Of a stretch of 56,972 bases of DNA, positions 48,254-56,972 are shown piece by piece (the stretch's first letter is position 1; the number at the start of each line of letters is the position of its first letter). The notes beneath the pieces were generated by a model that worked only from the letters and a program-made list of their open reading frames with translations, did no database searches and was not told the origin of the DNA. The DNA is from Deltaproteobacteria bacterium (lineage in GTDB: Bacteria; Desulfobacterota; Desulfuromonadia; Geobacterales; Pseudopelobacteraceae). Position numbers and translations under genes: made by a program. The stretch is from contig JAJXYO010000021.1 of NCBI GenBank assembly GCA_021780495.1, positions 1-56,972 of the forward strand, read 5' to 3'.

Positions 48254-48517
48254 TCATACCTGGCCCAACTTCCTTTCGAGCCGTTCGATGACCTCGGCAA
48301 CCGTGCCTTCGATATCATCCCCGTGCGCGGTGAAATACAGGTATTGTCCCGAGTGATGGGACCAATCGAGGTTTTCGACACGCAACGGCGCAAGCAGGGA
48401 CTCTATCTTCTCGTAGCTGATGAAAGGTTCACCGTCTGGCCACCTTCTGTCGAGCTTGGCCTGCTGGGCATCCGTCAAGGGTATCCGGTACGTGATCGAA
48501 TAAATTTCAGCTTTCAT
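48254..48517 (-). CDS. Small hypothetical protein (87 aa)
   Basis: ATG 48517 follows AGGAGCACC. The protein is soluble and acidic/aromatic: KAEIYSITYRIPLTDAQQAK, WPDGEPFISYEKIESLL, YLYFTAHGDDIEGTVAEVIE. No motif or family is recognised. It stands alone between the TraB-like gene and purM on the same strand. The good ribosome site and even composition favour a real gene. Confidence 0.65.
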   Translation of the reverse strand: MKAEIYSITYRIPLTDAQQAKLDRRWPDGEPFISYEKIESLLAPLRVENLDWSHHSGQYLYFTAHGDDIEGTVAEVIERLERKLGQV

Positions 48518-48580
48518 GGTGCTCCTGACGCCTGCTATGTGTCGTTTGGGTATTCACGGTTATACACCGTTTCCGGTCGG

Positions 48581-49801
48581 TTACAGGAGCAGCCTGCGAA
48601 AATCGATGCTGACCCGCTCCTGTTCTTTCTGCAGCACAAATCCGCTTTTGAGAACAGCCGCTTCGATCTCTTTCATATGCAGGGCCCCCCAGGGGATTAT
48701 GACGGTATCGTAGCGTTCAAGGGCCTTGTCCAGGTGACTGAGCAGCCCCAGGTTCCTGCGGTGCAGGATATCGTCCATGATGACTTCGTTCATATCCGGA
48801 GTCAGGTTTTTTTCCGACCAGGCGTTGAGCGCCAGAAGACCCGTCACGAAGGAAGGGCTCTGCCGCAGCTGCTTTCCAACGGCGTTGAGAAATGTGATGG
48901 TCGGCTGACGAAAGGCGCTGACATCCACATCGGCCCTGAGGATATCGGGCGTCCCCGGCGGTTTCAGAGTCGGGGACGCCGAAGCGTGCGAGCGTGGTGA
49001 TGCGAACTCGTCCTCCCCAATCAGCCTCCCCCTGAACAGCAGTTTGTCCTGGGACGTCAGCCCAAGAAAACCGGCCATCTTTCCGTAATCGATCCGGTTG
49101 TGCAGCAGGTGCTTGTCATCGCTGACCCCTTCAGCCAAAACAATACTCCGGCCCGCAGTGACCGGATTACCCACCGCATCGTAGTATTCCTTGTCCCCTA
49201 TGTGAATCATGGCCGCCAGACGGATCGTTCGGTTGCCGCGCGTGTAAACCCGCTCGGTCATCGAGAGGCCGCCGGGTGTCAGGTGCATAAAGCCGGCGGT
49301 ATACTCGGCCATATTCGCGTCAGCCACCGTAAAAGCGAATATCAGCAGGACGAGCGGGATAACAATCAGGTTTGCTCCGCAGAAGAACAGGGTGTTCCTG
49401 AGACTGAAAGACGGGGCCGCGAACAGCGCCGGCGGCATCGTCAGACACCGCTCATTCCCTTTGCGGAAACGGGTGAGCGGCAGCATGCCGATGGCAACCT
49501 GGGCAGCGGCCAGGAGCAGGCCGTACATCCGGAGTTCCGCCAGAGACGGAAAAAACCAGGTGGAGACGATGGACCAGAGTACAAAGACTACCGGGGGCAG
49601 AAAGATCCGTTTGGGCAGGCGGCGGTCGATGCCGAGGCTGAGATAGATCGGAACACTCAGCAAGATGACGACAACGGCCAGAAGGTTCCGTAATGCGGTA
49701 AAAGGCATCAGCGGCGTCAACAGGGACACGAGTTCATCAACCAGCGAAAAACCGCCATCGGCAAGAAACAGTATCAGAAACAGGTTGGCAAAGATCCTCA
49801 T
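48581..49801 (-). CDS. Membrane protein with TraB/GumN-like domain
   Basis: 406 residues from ATG 49801, which overlaps the MFS stop (ATGA). The N-terminal half has about five hydrophobic helices (up to about residue 165). The C-terminal half has the TraB/Tiki pattern: RLAAMIHIGDKEYYDAV, IVLAEGVSDD, NAWSEKNLTPDMNEVIMDDI and IIPWGALHMKEIEAAVLKSG. These positions fit the conserved H, E and second H of that putative metalloprotease family, but identity is weak, so the call is tentative. It is coupled to a transporter, which suggests joint action at the membrane. Confidence 0.5.
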   Translation of the reverse strand: MRIFANLFLILFLADGGFSLVDELVSLLTPLMPFTALRNLLAVVVILLSVPIYLSLGIDRRLPKRIFLPPVVFVLWSIVSTWFFPSLAELRMYGLLLAAAQVAIGMLPLTRFRKGNERCLTMPPALFAAPSFSLRNTLFFCGANLIVIPLVLLIFAFTVADANMAEYTAGFMHLTPGGLSMTERVYTRGNRTIRLAAMIHIGDKEYYDAVGNPVTAGRSIVLAEGVSDDKHLLHNRIDYGKMAGFLGLTSQDKLLFRGRLIGEDEFASPRSHASASPTLKPPGTPDILRADVDVSAFRQPTITFLNAVGKQLRQSPSFVTGLLALNAWSEKNLTPDMNEVIMDDILHRRNLGLLSHLDKALERYDTVIIPWGALHMKEIEAAVLKSGFVLQKEQERVSIDFRRLLL

Positions 49802-50967
49802 CGGCCAGTTCCCCGCATCATCCCTGTAAACAAAGCCAGCGCCAGCAGGGCAGAACAGCCGGCAGCGGCAAAGGCCGCCGGGTAGCCGATCTGTTTCAGG
49901 GCGATACCCATGACGGTTGCTCCGCACATCATACCCAGATAGATACAGCTGTTATACATCCCCATGGCCAAGCCTCGCTGTACAGCCGGGATCAGTTCTG
50001 CGATCAGGGCGCCGATCGCGGTGAAGGTCAGGGCCATCCCCACCCCCATGACAACGGCGCAGCCCATCAGCTGTGCCAGCTGTACCACCTGACCCAGTGT
50101 TATCAGCGCAACCGCCAGACAGATCAGGCCAACCGCCACAAGCCAGCGCCGATCCAGGCGATCGGCAAGAGCGCCGATCGGAACTCGGCCGACGACATTG
50201 GTGACAGCCTGGGCGGCAAACACCAGACCGGCCTGACCCGGATCGTAACCATGCAGTGTGGCATATAACGGCAGAAACGTCAGGAAGACACCAAACCCGA
50301 TACAGCTGCCGGCAGTCGCCAGCAGGCAGGCCAGCAGACTGCGGTTGCGTAGCAGGTCGATCATGCCTGCCAGGGCAAGCTGCAGATTGGTTCTGTGGCG
50401 GGGCGGCCCCTGGGGCAGCAACAGCAGGGCCAAGAGCGTAACCGCCAGCAGCAGCCCTCCGGAGACGAGAAACACCTGGCGAAGCCCGACGGCCTTGGCA
50501 AGGTAGCCTCCCGAAGCCGGTCCCAGGGTCATAGCGATATAGATGGCGGTCGTATACCAGCCATAGGCCTGGCCAAGCCGATCGGAAGGCATGACATCAG
50601 CTACCAGTGAAAGCATGCCGGGAGCAAAGGCCGCCAGACCGGCGCCGAAGAGGATATAGGCCGCCACCATCTGGCCCGGCTGGTGGCACAGCGTAACCAG
50701 GAGCGAAGAGGCGGCTGTGGCGGTTACACCGGCTATGATCGGCAGTTTGCGGCCTGTGCGGTCGGCCAGCAGGCCGGCAGGGATGGACAACACACCGGCC
50801 GTCAGCATAAAGGCGCCGTTGATGGTACCCACCTGGGCCGGACCGGCTCCCAGTGAAGCTGCAAACAACGGCATGACCGGGATGCGCAGGTACGAACTGA
50901 AAAAGGCCGCGAAACCGATCAGGCACAGCAGCAGAAACGGGGTAAGATCATGCGTGCTCTTAGTCAT
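49798..50967 (-). CDS. Major facilitator superfamily transporter
   Basis: 389 residues, twelve predicted membrane helices in two six-helix halves. The loop 2-3 motif reads GLLADRTGRKLP (the usual GxxxDRxGRR pattern) and its counterpart in the second half is PIGALADRLDRRW. Overall it is like the drug/metabolite efflux branch (DHA1-like). The substrate is unknown. It lies 9 nt after the aldo/keto reductase gene and overlaps the TraB-like gene. Confidence 0.88.
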   Translation of the reverse strand: MTKSTHDLTPFLLLCLIGFAAFFSSYLRIPVMPLFAASLGAGPAQVGTINGAFMLTAGVLSIPAGLLADRTGRKLPIIAGVTATAASSLLVTLCHQPGQMVAAYILFGAGLAAFAPGMLSLVADVMPSDRLGQAYGWYTTAIYIAMTLGPASGGYLAKAVGLRQVFLVSGGLLLAVTLLALLLLPQGPPRHRTNLQLALAGMIDLLRNRSLLACLLATAGSCIGFGVFLTFLPLYATLHGYDPGQAGLVFAAQAVTNVVGRVPIGALADRLDRRWLVAVGLICLAVALITLGQVVQLAQLMGCAVVMGVGMALTFTAIGALIAELIPAVQRGLAMGMYNSCIYLGMMCGATVMGIALKQIGYPAAFAAAGCSALLALALFTGMMRGTGR

Positions 50968-50976
50968 ACGTGCATA

Positions 50977-51978
<1,002 letters not shown>

Positions 51979-52036
51979 GGTAAAACTCCTTGTCTGTCGT
52001 TATGTGAGGTCCTTATCCATCACGTGCCAATCCTAT

Positions 52037-54472
52037 TTACAGCTCAATCACCTTATCCGTAATCTCCGTAAAGGCCACATCATGGCTGACCAGAAAGAGT
52101 TGGTCGTACCAGTGTTCGGTAACCTCCTCGCGCCCCACGTCGATGGCGCGGAAGGCATGGGCCAGATTCTCCCGCCGGGCCGCATCCAGATTGGAGGTCG
52201 GCTCGTCGAAGAAGGCGACCCGCGCTCCGATGGTCTGCAGCAGCGCCAGGCGCAGGGCCACCACGGCACTCATCATCTGCCCGCCCGACAGCTGGTCGTC
52301 GCTGCGTTCCCGCATGGCCCCGTCCTGCATATCCTTGAGCACGATCTGATAGTTATCGCCCCAGTACAGCTCTTCATCCGACTCGGCAATGGTCCGGTAG
52401 ATGCGGTCGGCCCGCAGGCTGATCTCCTCGCGGAAACGTTCCGAGAGCTGGGTGGAGACGTTCTTGAAGACCTGGTTGCGCAGGAACTTGACCAGCTTTT
52501 CCTTTTCCTCGAAGCTCTTGATCTCGGCCTGTTTGGCGTCGATCTCCAGCTGTATCGCGGTGAGATGACCTATCTCGGTCTCCAGCCGTTCGGCATTGCG
52601 GTCAAGGCCGATAATCTGTTGGCGCAGGGTGGCGCCATCGGCCTGCAGCTTTTCCTTATCCTGGCGTACCTGCCGGAGCAGTTCCGGTTGAAAGCCGGCC
52701 TTCTTCCCGATCAGTTCGGATTGTTTCGACGCCAACGCTCCGGTTACCGTTTCCAGGTGCCCCTGCAACCTTGTCAGGTGCTGGAGACGGCTATCAAGCT
52801 CCAGAGCGACATTCTGGTTGGCCGTGAAGGACACACTCGCGGGGTGGTGTTGCAGCCGCTCCTGTTCCGCCTGAGTGATTGTCGTATCCAGGTTGGCAAA
52901 GGTCTTCAAAGCGGCCCTTCGTGCCGCAACCTGTCTGGCGGCCTCGGCCTGTTGCGTGACGACACTCTCCAGCCCGGCAGCACGCCCGTTGTTTTTGTTA
53001 CGGCGCAGCTCCAGAGCGGCGAGCTGTTTATCCAGCTCCTGCCGGCGTACGGCGCGGCTGTTCAGTTCCTTCTCGGCACCTTCGGCCTCTTTAAGTAGAA
53101 TGGTCAGCTGCTTGAGCGTCTCGTCCAATCCTGATGCCTGATGATCCAGATCTTCAAAACGGCTGCTGAACACATCGCGGGGGGCCGATCCGGCCAGATT
53201 GCGGCACTGCTCCTGAAAGAAGGGACAGACGCCTTCGGCAAGTTTTTCCTTACCCTCCAGCAGGCTTTCACGGCGTCCATCCAAGAGCGAACGCCGACCC
53301 TTGAGAATATCAAGTTCTTTCCTGATCTCAACAACCCGCGAGGCTGTTGCTGACAGTTCGGCATCCGCGTGCAGTTCCGTCCGGGCACTGTTGAGCTTTG
53401 TTTGTTCTTCATCCAGTTGTCTGCTTGTTGTTCCGATCTCGGCACGTTCATGCTCCAGATGCTGGACCAGTCGCTGTGCTTCCTTTTCCAGATCATTAAC
53501 CGCCTTTTCAACAACTCGCCGTTGCTGCTCCTTTTGACGCAGCTCAACCAAAATCGCCTCTACTTTCTCGAAGGCCTCTTTGCCGCTCCTTGATTCGGCC
53601 ACAATCTTTAAGGCGGTGTTGCTTTCATCAACCCGCTGCTTCTGTTCAGCAATCTTGGTGGTGCCGTCCGCGATACGGTTTTGCAGGATCTGCACCTCGC
53701 CACTGAGGGTAGCAATCGCCTTTTCGCTCTTTTCCAGCTCAACCATGTGGCTGTCCAGAGCGGCCAGAAGCGCTTCCGTTTCCTTCAGTCCTTGCTGCCT
53801 GACAATAACATCACTTCGGATGGCAGTCAGTTCCGCGGTTCTGTCGGGCAGTACCGCCACCCGTTCCTGTTTGCCCGCCACCTCGGCCGCCAGCACCTTC
53901 ATGCGTTCCTGTAGCGCGGAGAGCAGGCTGCTGGTCCCCTTGTAGGTCTTGCGCCAGGCATCGATGCCGAGGATCTCGTCAAAGGCCTCCTGGCGCTTGG
54001 TAGCCTGTTTGATAACGAATGGTCCCAGGAAGTCGTTCTGGAAGGGGCCGATCACCAGCTTGAACTGCTCGGCCAGCGGGCGGCCATTGGCCAGGCCGAG
54101 GATCTCAGCTACCCGCGCCTCGGTCTCCTCCATGCGGGCATGATCCTCCACCTCGAAACTACCGCCGATCTCCCTGGCCAACAGCCACTTGGCAGCGGCG
54201 CCGACCGTACGGCTGACCCGGTAGGTATCACCATCGCCGGCCCGGAAGACCACGCTGATCTCGCCCTTCTTGCTGCCGATGGAGAGGAAACGATCGACAT
54301 TGGAGACGAAGTCCCTGGCGTCCACCCCGAACAGGGCATAGCCGATGGCCTCGAAGATGGTGCTCTTGCCGGCGCCGTTGGGACCGGAGAGGACGTTGAT
54401 CCCGGCGGAGAAGGAGAGCTCCGTGTCACGGTGTGACTTGATGTTTTTGAGGTGGATAGAAAGGATCTGCAT
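52037..54472 (-). CDS. sbcC: SbcC/Rad50-like ATPase
   Basis: 811 residues. Walker A SGPNGAGKSTIFEAIGYALF near residue 32, long coiled coils, and C-terminal signature LSGGQMMSAVVALRLALL with Walker B ARVAFFDEPTSNLDAA and LVSHD. The apex hook near residue 415 reads GVCPFFQEQCRN, a C-x6-C spacing rather than the usual CxxC zinc hook. It pairs with the nuclease gene (2 nt apart) to process DNA ends and hairpins. The start ATG 54472 follows the sbcD stop. Confidence 0.9.
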   Translation of the reverse strand: MQILSIHLKNIKSHRDTELSFSAGINVLSGPNGAGKSTIFEAIGYALFGVDARDFVSNVDRFLSIGSKKGEISVVFRAGDGDTYRVSRTVGAAAKWLLAREIGGSFEVEDHARMEETEARVAEILGLANGRPLAEQFKLVIGPFQNDFLGPFVIKQATKRQEAFDEILGIDAWRKTYKGTSSLLSALQERMKVLAAEVAGKQERVAVLPDRTAELTAIRSDVIVRQQGLKETEALLAALDSHMVELEKSEKAIATLSGEVQILQNRIADGTTKIAEQKQRVDESNTALKIVAESRSGKEAFEKVEAILVELRQKEQQRRVVEKAVNDLEKEAQRLVQHLEHERAEIGTTSRQLDEEQTKLNSARTELHADAELSATASRVVEIRKELDILKGRRSLLDGRRESLLEGKEKLAEGVCPFFQEQCRNLAGSAPRDVFSSRFEDLDHQASGLDETLKQLTILLKEAEGAEKELNSRAVRRQELDKQLAALELRRNKNNGRAAGLESVVTQQAEAARQVAARRAALKTFANLDTTITQAEQERLQHHPASVSFTANQNVALELDSRLQHLTRLQGHLETVTGALASKQSELIGKKAGFQPELLRQVRQDKEKLQADGATLRQQIIGLDRNAERLETEIGHLTAIQLEIDAKQAEIKSFEEKEKLVKFLRNQVFKNVSTQLSERFREEISLRADRIYRTIAESDEELYWGDNYQIVLKDMQDGAMRERSDDQLSGGQMMSAVVALRLALLQTIGARVAFFDEPTSNLDAARRENLAHAFRAIDVGREEVTEHWYDQLFLVSHDVAFTEITDKVIEL

Positions 54473-54474
54473 GG

Positions 54475-55722
54475 CTACACCTCACGCGGGAGAAGGCCCA
54501 GCAGCTCTTCGCCTTCCGCGTCCCCCTTCATGACCTGATCGCGGATGGCCAAGGCCAGGCCGACCAGTTCATCCGTGCGCCCTTTGTAGCTGCTGTTGGC
54601 GCTGATCAGCTCGCCCAGCACATCCCTCTCGATCTCGGCCAGGCTGCGCTTGATCTCCTCACCATTCCCGCTGCGGGTTACCAGCGAGAGGTGGTTCTTG
54701 ATCTCCACATGCAGCGGCGCACAGATCTCCTCCAGAGACAGACGCAGTCGCTCGCGGCCCAGCTCAAAGGGATGGAAGGCCACCCGCCCGGAGAGCCTGA
54801 CCTCCAGCAACGGCCGGCGCAGGTCGTCCGTCCGGGACAGTTTCTCCGAAATCTGGTTGCGGAAGCTCTCCAGGGCCTGGTCGGCGTTCCCGGCGCCATC
54901 CAGGTCGATGGTGGCGACCAGCATCGGGCGAGGGGAGGTGGGGCGGAACTCATGGCAATAGACACCGTCCTCCACCCGGACCAGGTAATAGCCCTTGTCG
55001 TATTTCTCTTCGCCGAAGTTGACCCGTTCCGGTGCGCCGGGGTTGAAGGCGTAGTTGCGACCTTCGGGTGTGGAGATGATATAGGGTTTGTGGCCATGAC
55101 CCAGCGCCACATAATCGAAGCGCTCCGCCAGCGGCAACGCCTCGTCCGGTTGCATGTTGCCGATCTCCACCGGCGAATAGCTCCAGACGCCGACATGGAA
55201 CAGCAGCAGGTTATGTTTCGTGGTCACCGCCTCGCAGATACGCGCCACATGGTTGCCGGCCTGGGTGCCGATGTAACCGAGGCCGTAGATATGGATGCCC
55301 TTGATCTCGATGTGACCGCCGGCGCCGGTTTCGGGATCGAACGGAGCGAAGCGATAACCGCCATCCTCGGTACGGGACGGGCGCAGCAGGCGGATATAGC
55401 CCATCTGCGAAAGCGCCTCCATCCAGGAAATGCTGTCACGGCGATGGATCCAGTCGTGATTGCCCTCCACGGCGATGCAGGGGATATCGGCATCCTTCAG
55501 CGCTTGCAGGGTCTCGATGGTGCGGGCAAAGGTGCGGGGCAGGATCTGGCCGGTATGGAATAGATCGCCGCCGATCAGGACAAAATCGACCTGTTCGGCA
55601 ATGGCGTCGGCTACTATGCCGGCGAGCATCCGGAAGAAGTCTTCGTAGCGCTCGGTTTCATCTGCAGCTGTCCGGTATGTTTTGCCGAGGTGGATATCAG
55701 CGGTATGGAGGAATGTGATCAT
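54475..55722 (-). CDS. sbcD: SbcD/Mre11-like nuclease
   Basis: 415 residues from ATG 55722; an upstream TTG (55749) is less family-like. Metallophosphoesterase motifs: LHTADIHLGKTYR, LIGGDLFHTG, AVEGNHDWIHR, LLLFHVGVW and ALGHGHKPYI, in the right order for the two-metal site. The C-terminal half is the capping/SbcC-binding region. It is the nuclease partner of the adjacent SbcC-like ATPase. Confidence 0.92.
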   Translation of the reverse strand: MITFLHTADIHLGKTYRTAADETERYEDFFRMLAGIVADAIAEQVDFVLIGGDLFHTGQILPRTFARTIETLQALKDADIPCIAVEGNHDWIHRRDSISWMEALSQMGYIRLLRPSRTEDGGYRFAPFDPETGAGGHIEIKGIHIYGLGYIGTQAGNHVARICEAVTTKHNLLLFHVGVWSYSPVEIGNMQPDEALPLAERFDYVALGHGHKPYIISTPEGRNYAFNPGAPERVNFGEEKYDKGYYLVRVEDGVYCHEFRPTSPRPMLVATIDLDGAGNADQALESFRNQISEKLSRTDDLRRPLLEVRLSGRVAFHPFELGRERLRLSLEEICAPLHVEIKNHLSLVTRSGNGEEIKRSLAEIERDVLGELISANSSYKGRTDELVGLALAIRDQVMKGDAEGEELLGLLPREV

Positions 55723-56223
55723 GAGAGTTACGCTTTCATATCCGTGCAATCAAACGCTTCGGGGTCTGTGTATTGCTTGTTGAGTAGTACCAGATTTGCT
55801 GCGTGGTTTCCATGTAAAAGGATGAATGCTTTATGTCAATCCTGACACAGGTCGATCAAACAAGGCACCTCTACGAATTGAGCAGAGAATGGAGTATTCC
55901 ATCAAGCGCAGCCAGACACCATTTGCAACCAGCTGAATCAAATTGACCCATATAGACATATTTTAACTACAGCTTGAATGCTGAACATATCCCGATTACC
56001 GAGCGTGCGGTACGCAGATAATTGTACCGAAGAGAGCGGAAAACTTCACGACTGAACAAGCTGTGAAATGCATCAATAGTAGTATCAAATTACTTGATCA
56101 AATCACCTGAACGTAGCACCATAGCAACATCAGCGAAAAGTGGCAGCAAGGGGGGATCACCCGTTACGGCTGCTTAGTGCATGTCTGGATGATATTTGCT
56201 CACACGTCAGCGGGGCCTTAACC
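55723..56223. other. Gene-free region
   Basis: About 500 bases without a supported gene, tRNA or clear promoter. It is lower in G+C than its neighbours by eye. The motif AGTAGTATCAA near 56077-56090 also occurs at the left end of the window (about 360-380). Confidence 0.4.
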
Positions 56224-56847
56224 ATGGGGCGAATCAGAGTGTTATCCATTGCAGGGGTGTTGGCAGCTACTTTCCTGCTCGTATCCGCATGCACTCCACT
56301 GGTAAATTATCCGGGGCGGCTTGCCCTACATCCCAAACTCATTAACAGTCGTTTTTTCGCCAGAGACGGGGCTGAATTGCCGGTACGCTCATGGTTGCCG
56401 AAGTACAAACCGCTTAAGGCCGTGATTGTTGGTGTCCATGGTTTCAATGATTACAGTAATTCTTTTGCCATCCCCGCAAGCTACCTGACCCGCTACGGCA
56501 TCGCCTGTTACGCCTACGATCAGCGCGGATTCGGTGCTGCTCCGCTGCGAGGTCTTTGGTCGGGCGTCGATGCCTACGCTCACGATCTCTCCAGCTTTGT
56601 AGCTGAGGTACGCAAACTGCACCCGCATGTTCCGCTCTATATCATGGGTGAGAGTATGGGCGGCGCTGTAACTATCGTTACGTTAACCGGTCACAATCCT
56701 CCTCCGGTTGATGGCGTTATCCTTGTTGCACCTGCGGTCTGGGGGCGGGAAACAATGCCGTGGTATCAAAGTTGGCTTCTGGCGCTAACTTCACACACAG
56801 TGCCCTGGTTGAAGGTGAGCGGGAGTAGTTTGGGGGTTGTGCCATCC
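56224..56847 (+). pseudogene. Alpha/beta-hydrolase lipoprotein gene cut by an insertion sequence
   Basis: From ATG 56224: signal peptide with lipobox LLVSAC, then an alpha/beta-hydrolase of the monoacylglycerol-lipase type: VHGFNDYSNSF, YAYDQRGFGAAPLRGLW, and the nucleophile elbow GESMGGA. The frame matches the family to GSSLGVVPS (last codon 56845-56847) and then turns into unrelated sequence, ending at TGTTAA 56895. Relatives continue with a conserved segment and the catalytic Asp and His, which are missing here. The cut is at the start of the IS3-like element, so the gene is disrupted, unless the remainder lies beyond the window. Confidence 0.75.
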
Positions 56848-56972
56848 CCCCTGTGTCAGGATAGTTGTCGCTTCCCTTCCGAAATTTTGTGTTAATCTCG
56901 GGGCGTCAGAAAGGGGAAGATTATGACTCATTATTCCGAAGAATTCAGAGCAAGTATTGCCGCTAGGTTGTT
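56848..56972 (+). mobile_element. IS3-like insertion sequence, left end
   Basis: From roughly 56848 the DNA departs from the hydrolase gene; TGTGTCAGGATAGTTGTC (from 56852) is likely the left terminal repeat. A transposase orfA start follows at 56923. The right end and target duplication lie outside the window. Confidence 0.65.
56923..56972 (+). CDS. IS3-family transposase OrfA, N-terminal fragment
   Basis: ATG 56923 behind AAAGGGGAAGATT begins MTHYSEEFRASIAARLL, which matches the opening of IS3-family OrfA proteins of the M-x-Y-S-x-E-F-K type (helix-turn-helix DNA-binding part). It runs off the window. Usually orfA is joined to orfB by a frameshift. Confidence 0.65.
   Translation, partial: MTHYSEEFRASIAARL

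Noticed and set aside
48057..48257. A 66-codon minus-strand frame overlapping the 87-aa protein stop by ATGA
   Set aside because: The overlap is suggestive but there is no ribosome site and the peptide looks random; it also runs into the purM leader.

Overview
The window reads as bacterial chromosome from a Geobacter-type deltaproteobacterium (Desulfuromonadia/Geobacterales; inferred, perhaps the Pelobacter propionicus/Trichlorobacter side). The reasons are the gene order miaB-glnS-era-der next to a large chemotaxis operon and leuS-lptE-holA-rpsT, PATAN (DUF4388) signalling proteins, an HDOD protein, DUF3047 and YtxH proteins, and a GEMM-I riboswitch of the Geobacter type. Most of it is ordinary dense core genome. 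Both ends touch insertion sequences: the first codons of an IS630-like transposase at the left edge and the start of an IS3-like element, which has cut a lipase-like gene, at the right edge.

Layout. 1-735: IS edge and gene-free DNA. 736-2539: VKOR-type thiol oxidase, a small protein, a rhodanese lipoprotein and a TPR protein. 2597-8274: FAD oxidoreductase, an MCP without a periplasmic sensor, a YegD-like Hsp70, and two exported proteins. 8406-11461: a zinc uptake operon (Fur-family regulator, znuA, znuC, znuB) behind a good promoter. 11536-18600: rfbC, M16 protease, dut, M29 aminopeptidase, a three-gene block of unknown function that includes a DUF815 ATPase, an HDOD protein and a LolB-like lipoprotein. 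18608-19651: a membrane protein of unknown function transcribed from behind a GEMM-I riboswitch. 19774-25098: htpG, a second FAD oxidoreductase, YtxH, DUF3047 and a HAD nucleotidase.

25215-30480 holds miaB, glnS, era and der. 30582-41336 is one co-directional chemotaxis-like operon: PATAN-REC-GAF protein, CheY-like protein, CheA, ExeA-like ATPase, CheW, CheY-like protein, CheW, HEAT-repeat protein, CheR, CheB, with many start/stop overlaps. It contains no receptor gene. leuS, lptE and holA follow on the same strand. 46017-48041 carries rpsT, purN and purM on the minus strand. 48254-55722 carries a small protein, a TraB-like membrane protein overlapping an MFS exporter, an aldo/keto reductase, and an sbcDC pair.

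The most interesting element is the riboswitch at about 19558-19641 (minus strand). It has the GEMM-I core: AAACC, P2 capped by a GCGA tetraloop, GGGAC(N)GAAAGCC, and a P3 receptor arm. Aligned to the Vc2 c-di-GMP aptamer, the base at position 20 is A rather than G, and position pair 21/46 is C-G rather than G-C. This is the signature of the GEMM-Ib class that senses 3',3'-cGAMP in Geobacter. Its terminator competes with P3, so ligand should switch expression on. The regulated gene is a two-TM protein with a large soluble domain that I could not assign, and so a candidate cGAMP-responsive output. No tRNA, rRNA or CRISPR array was seen.
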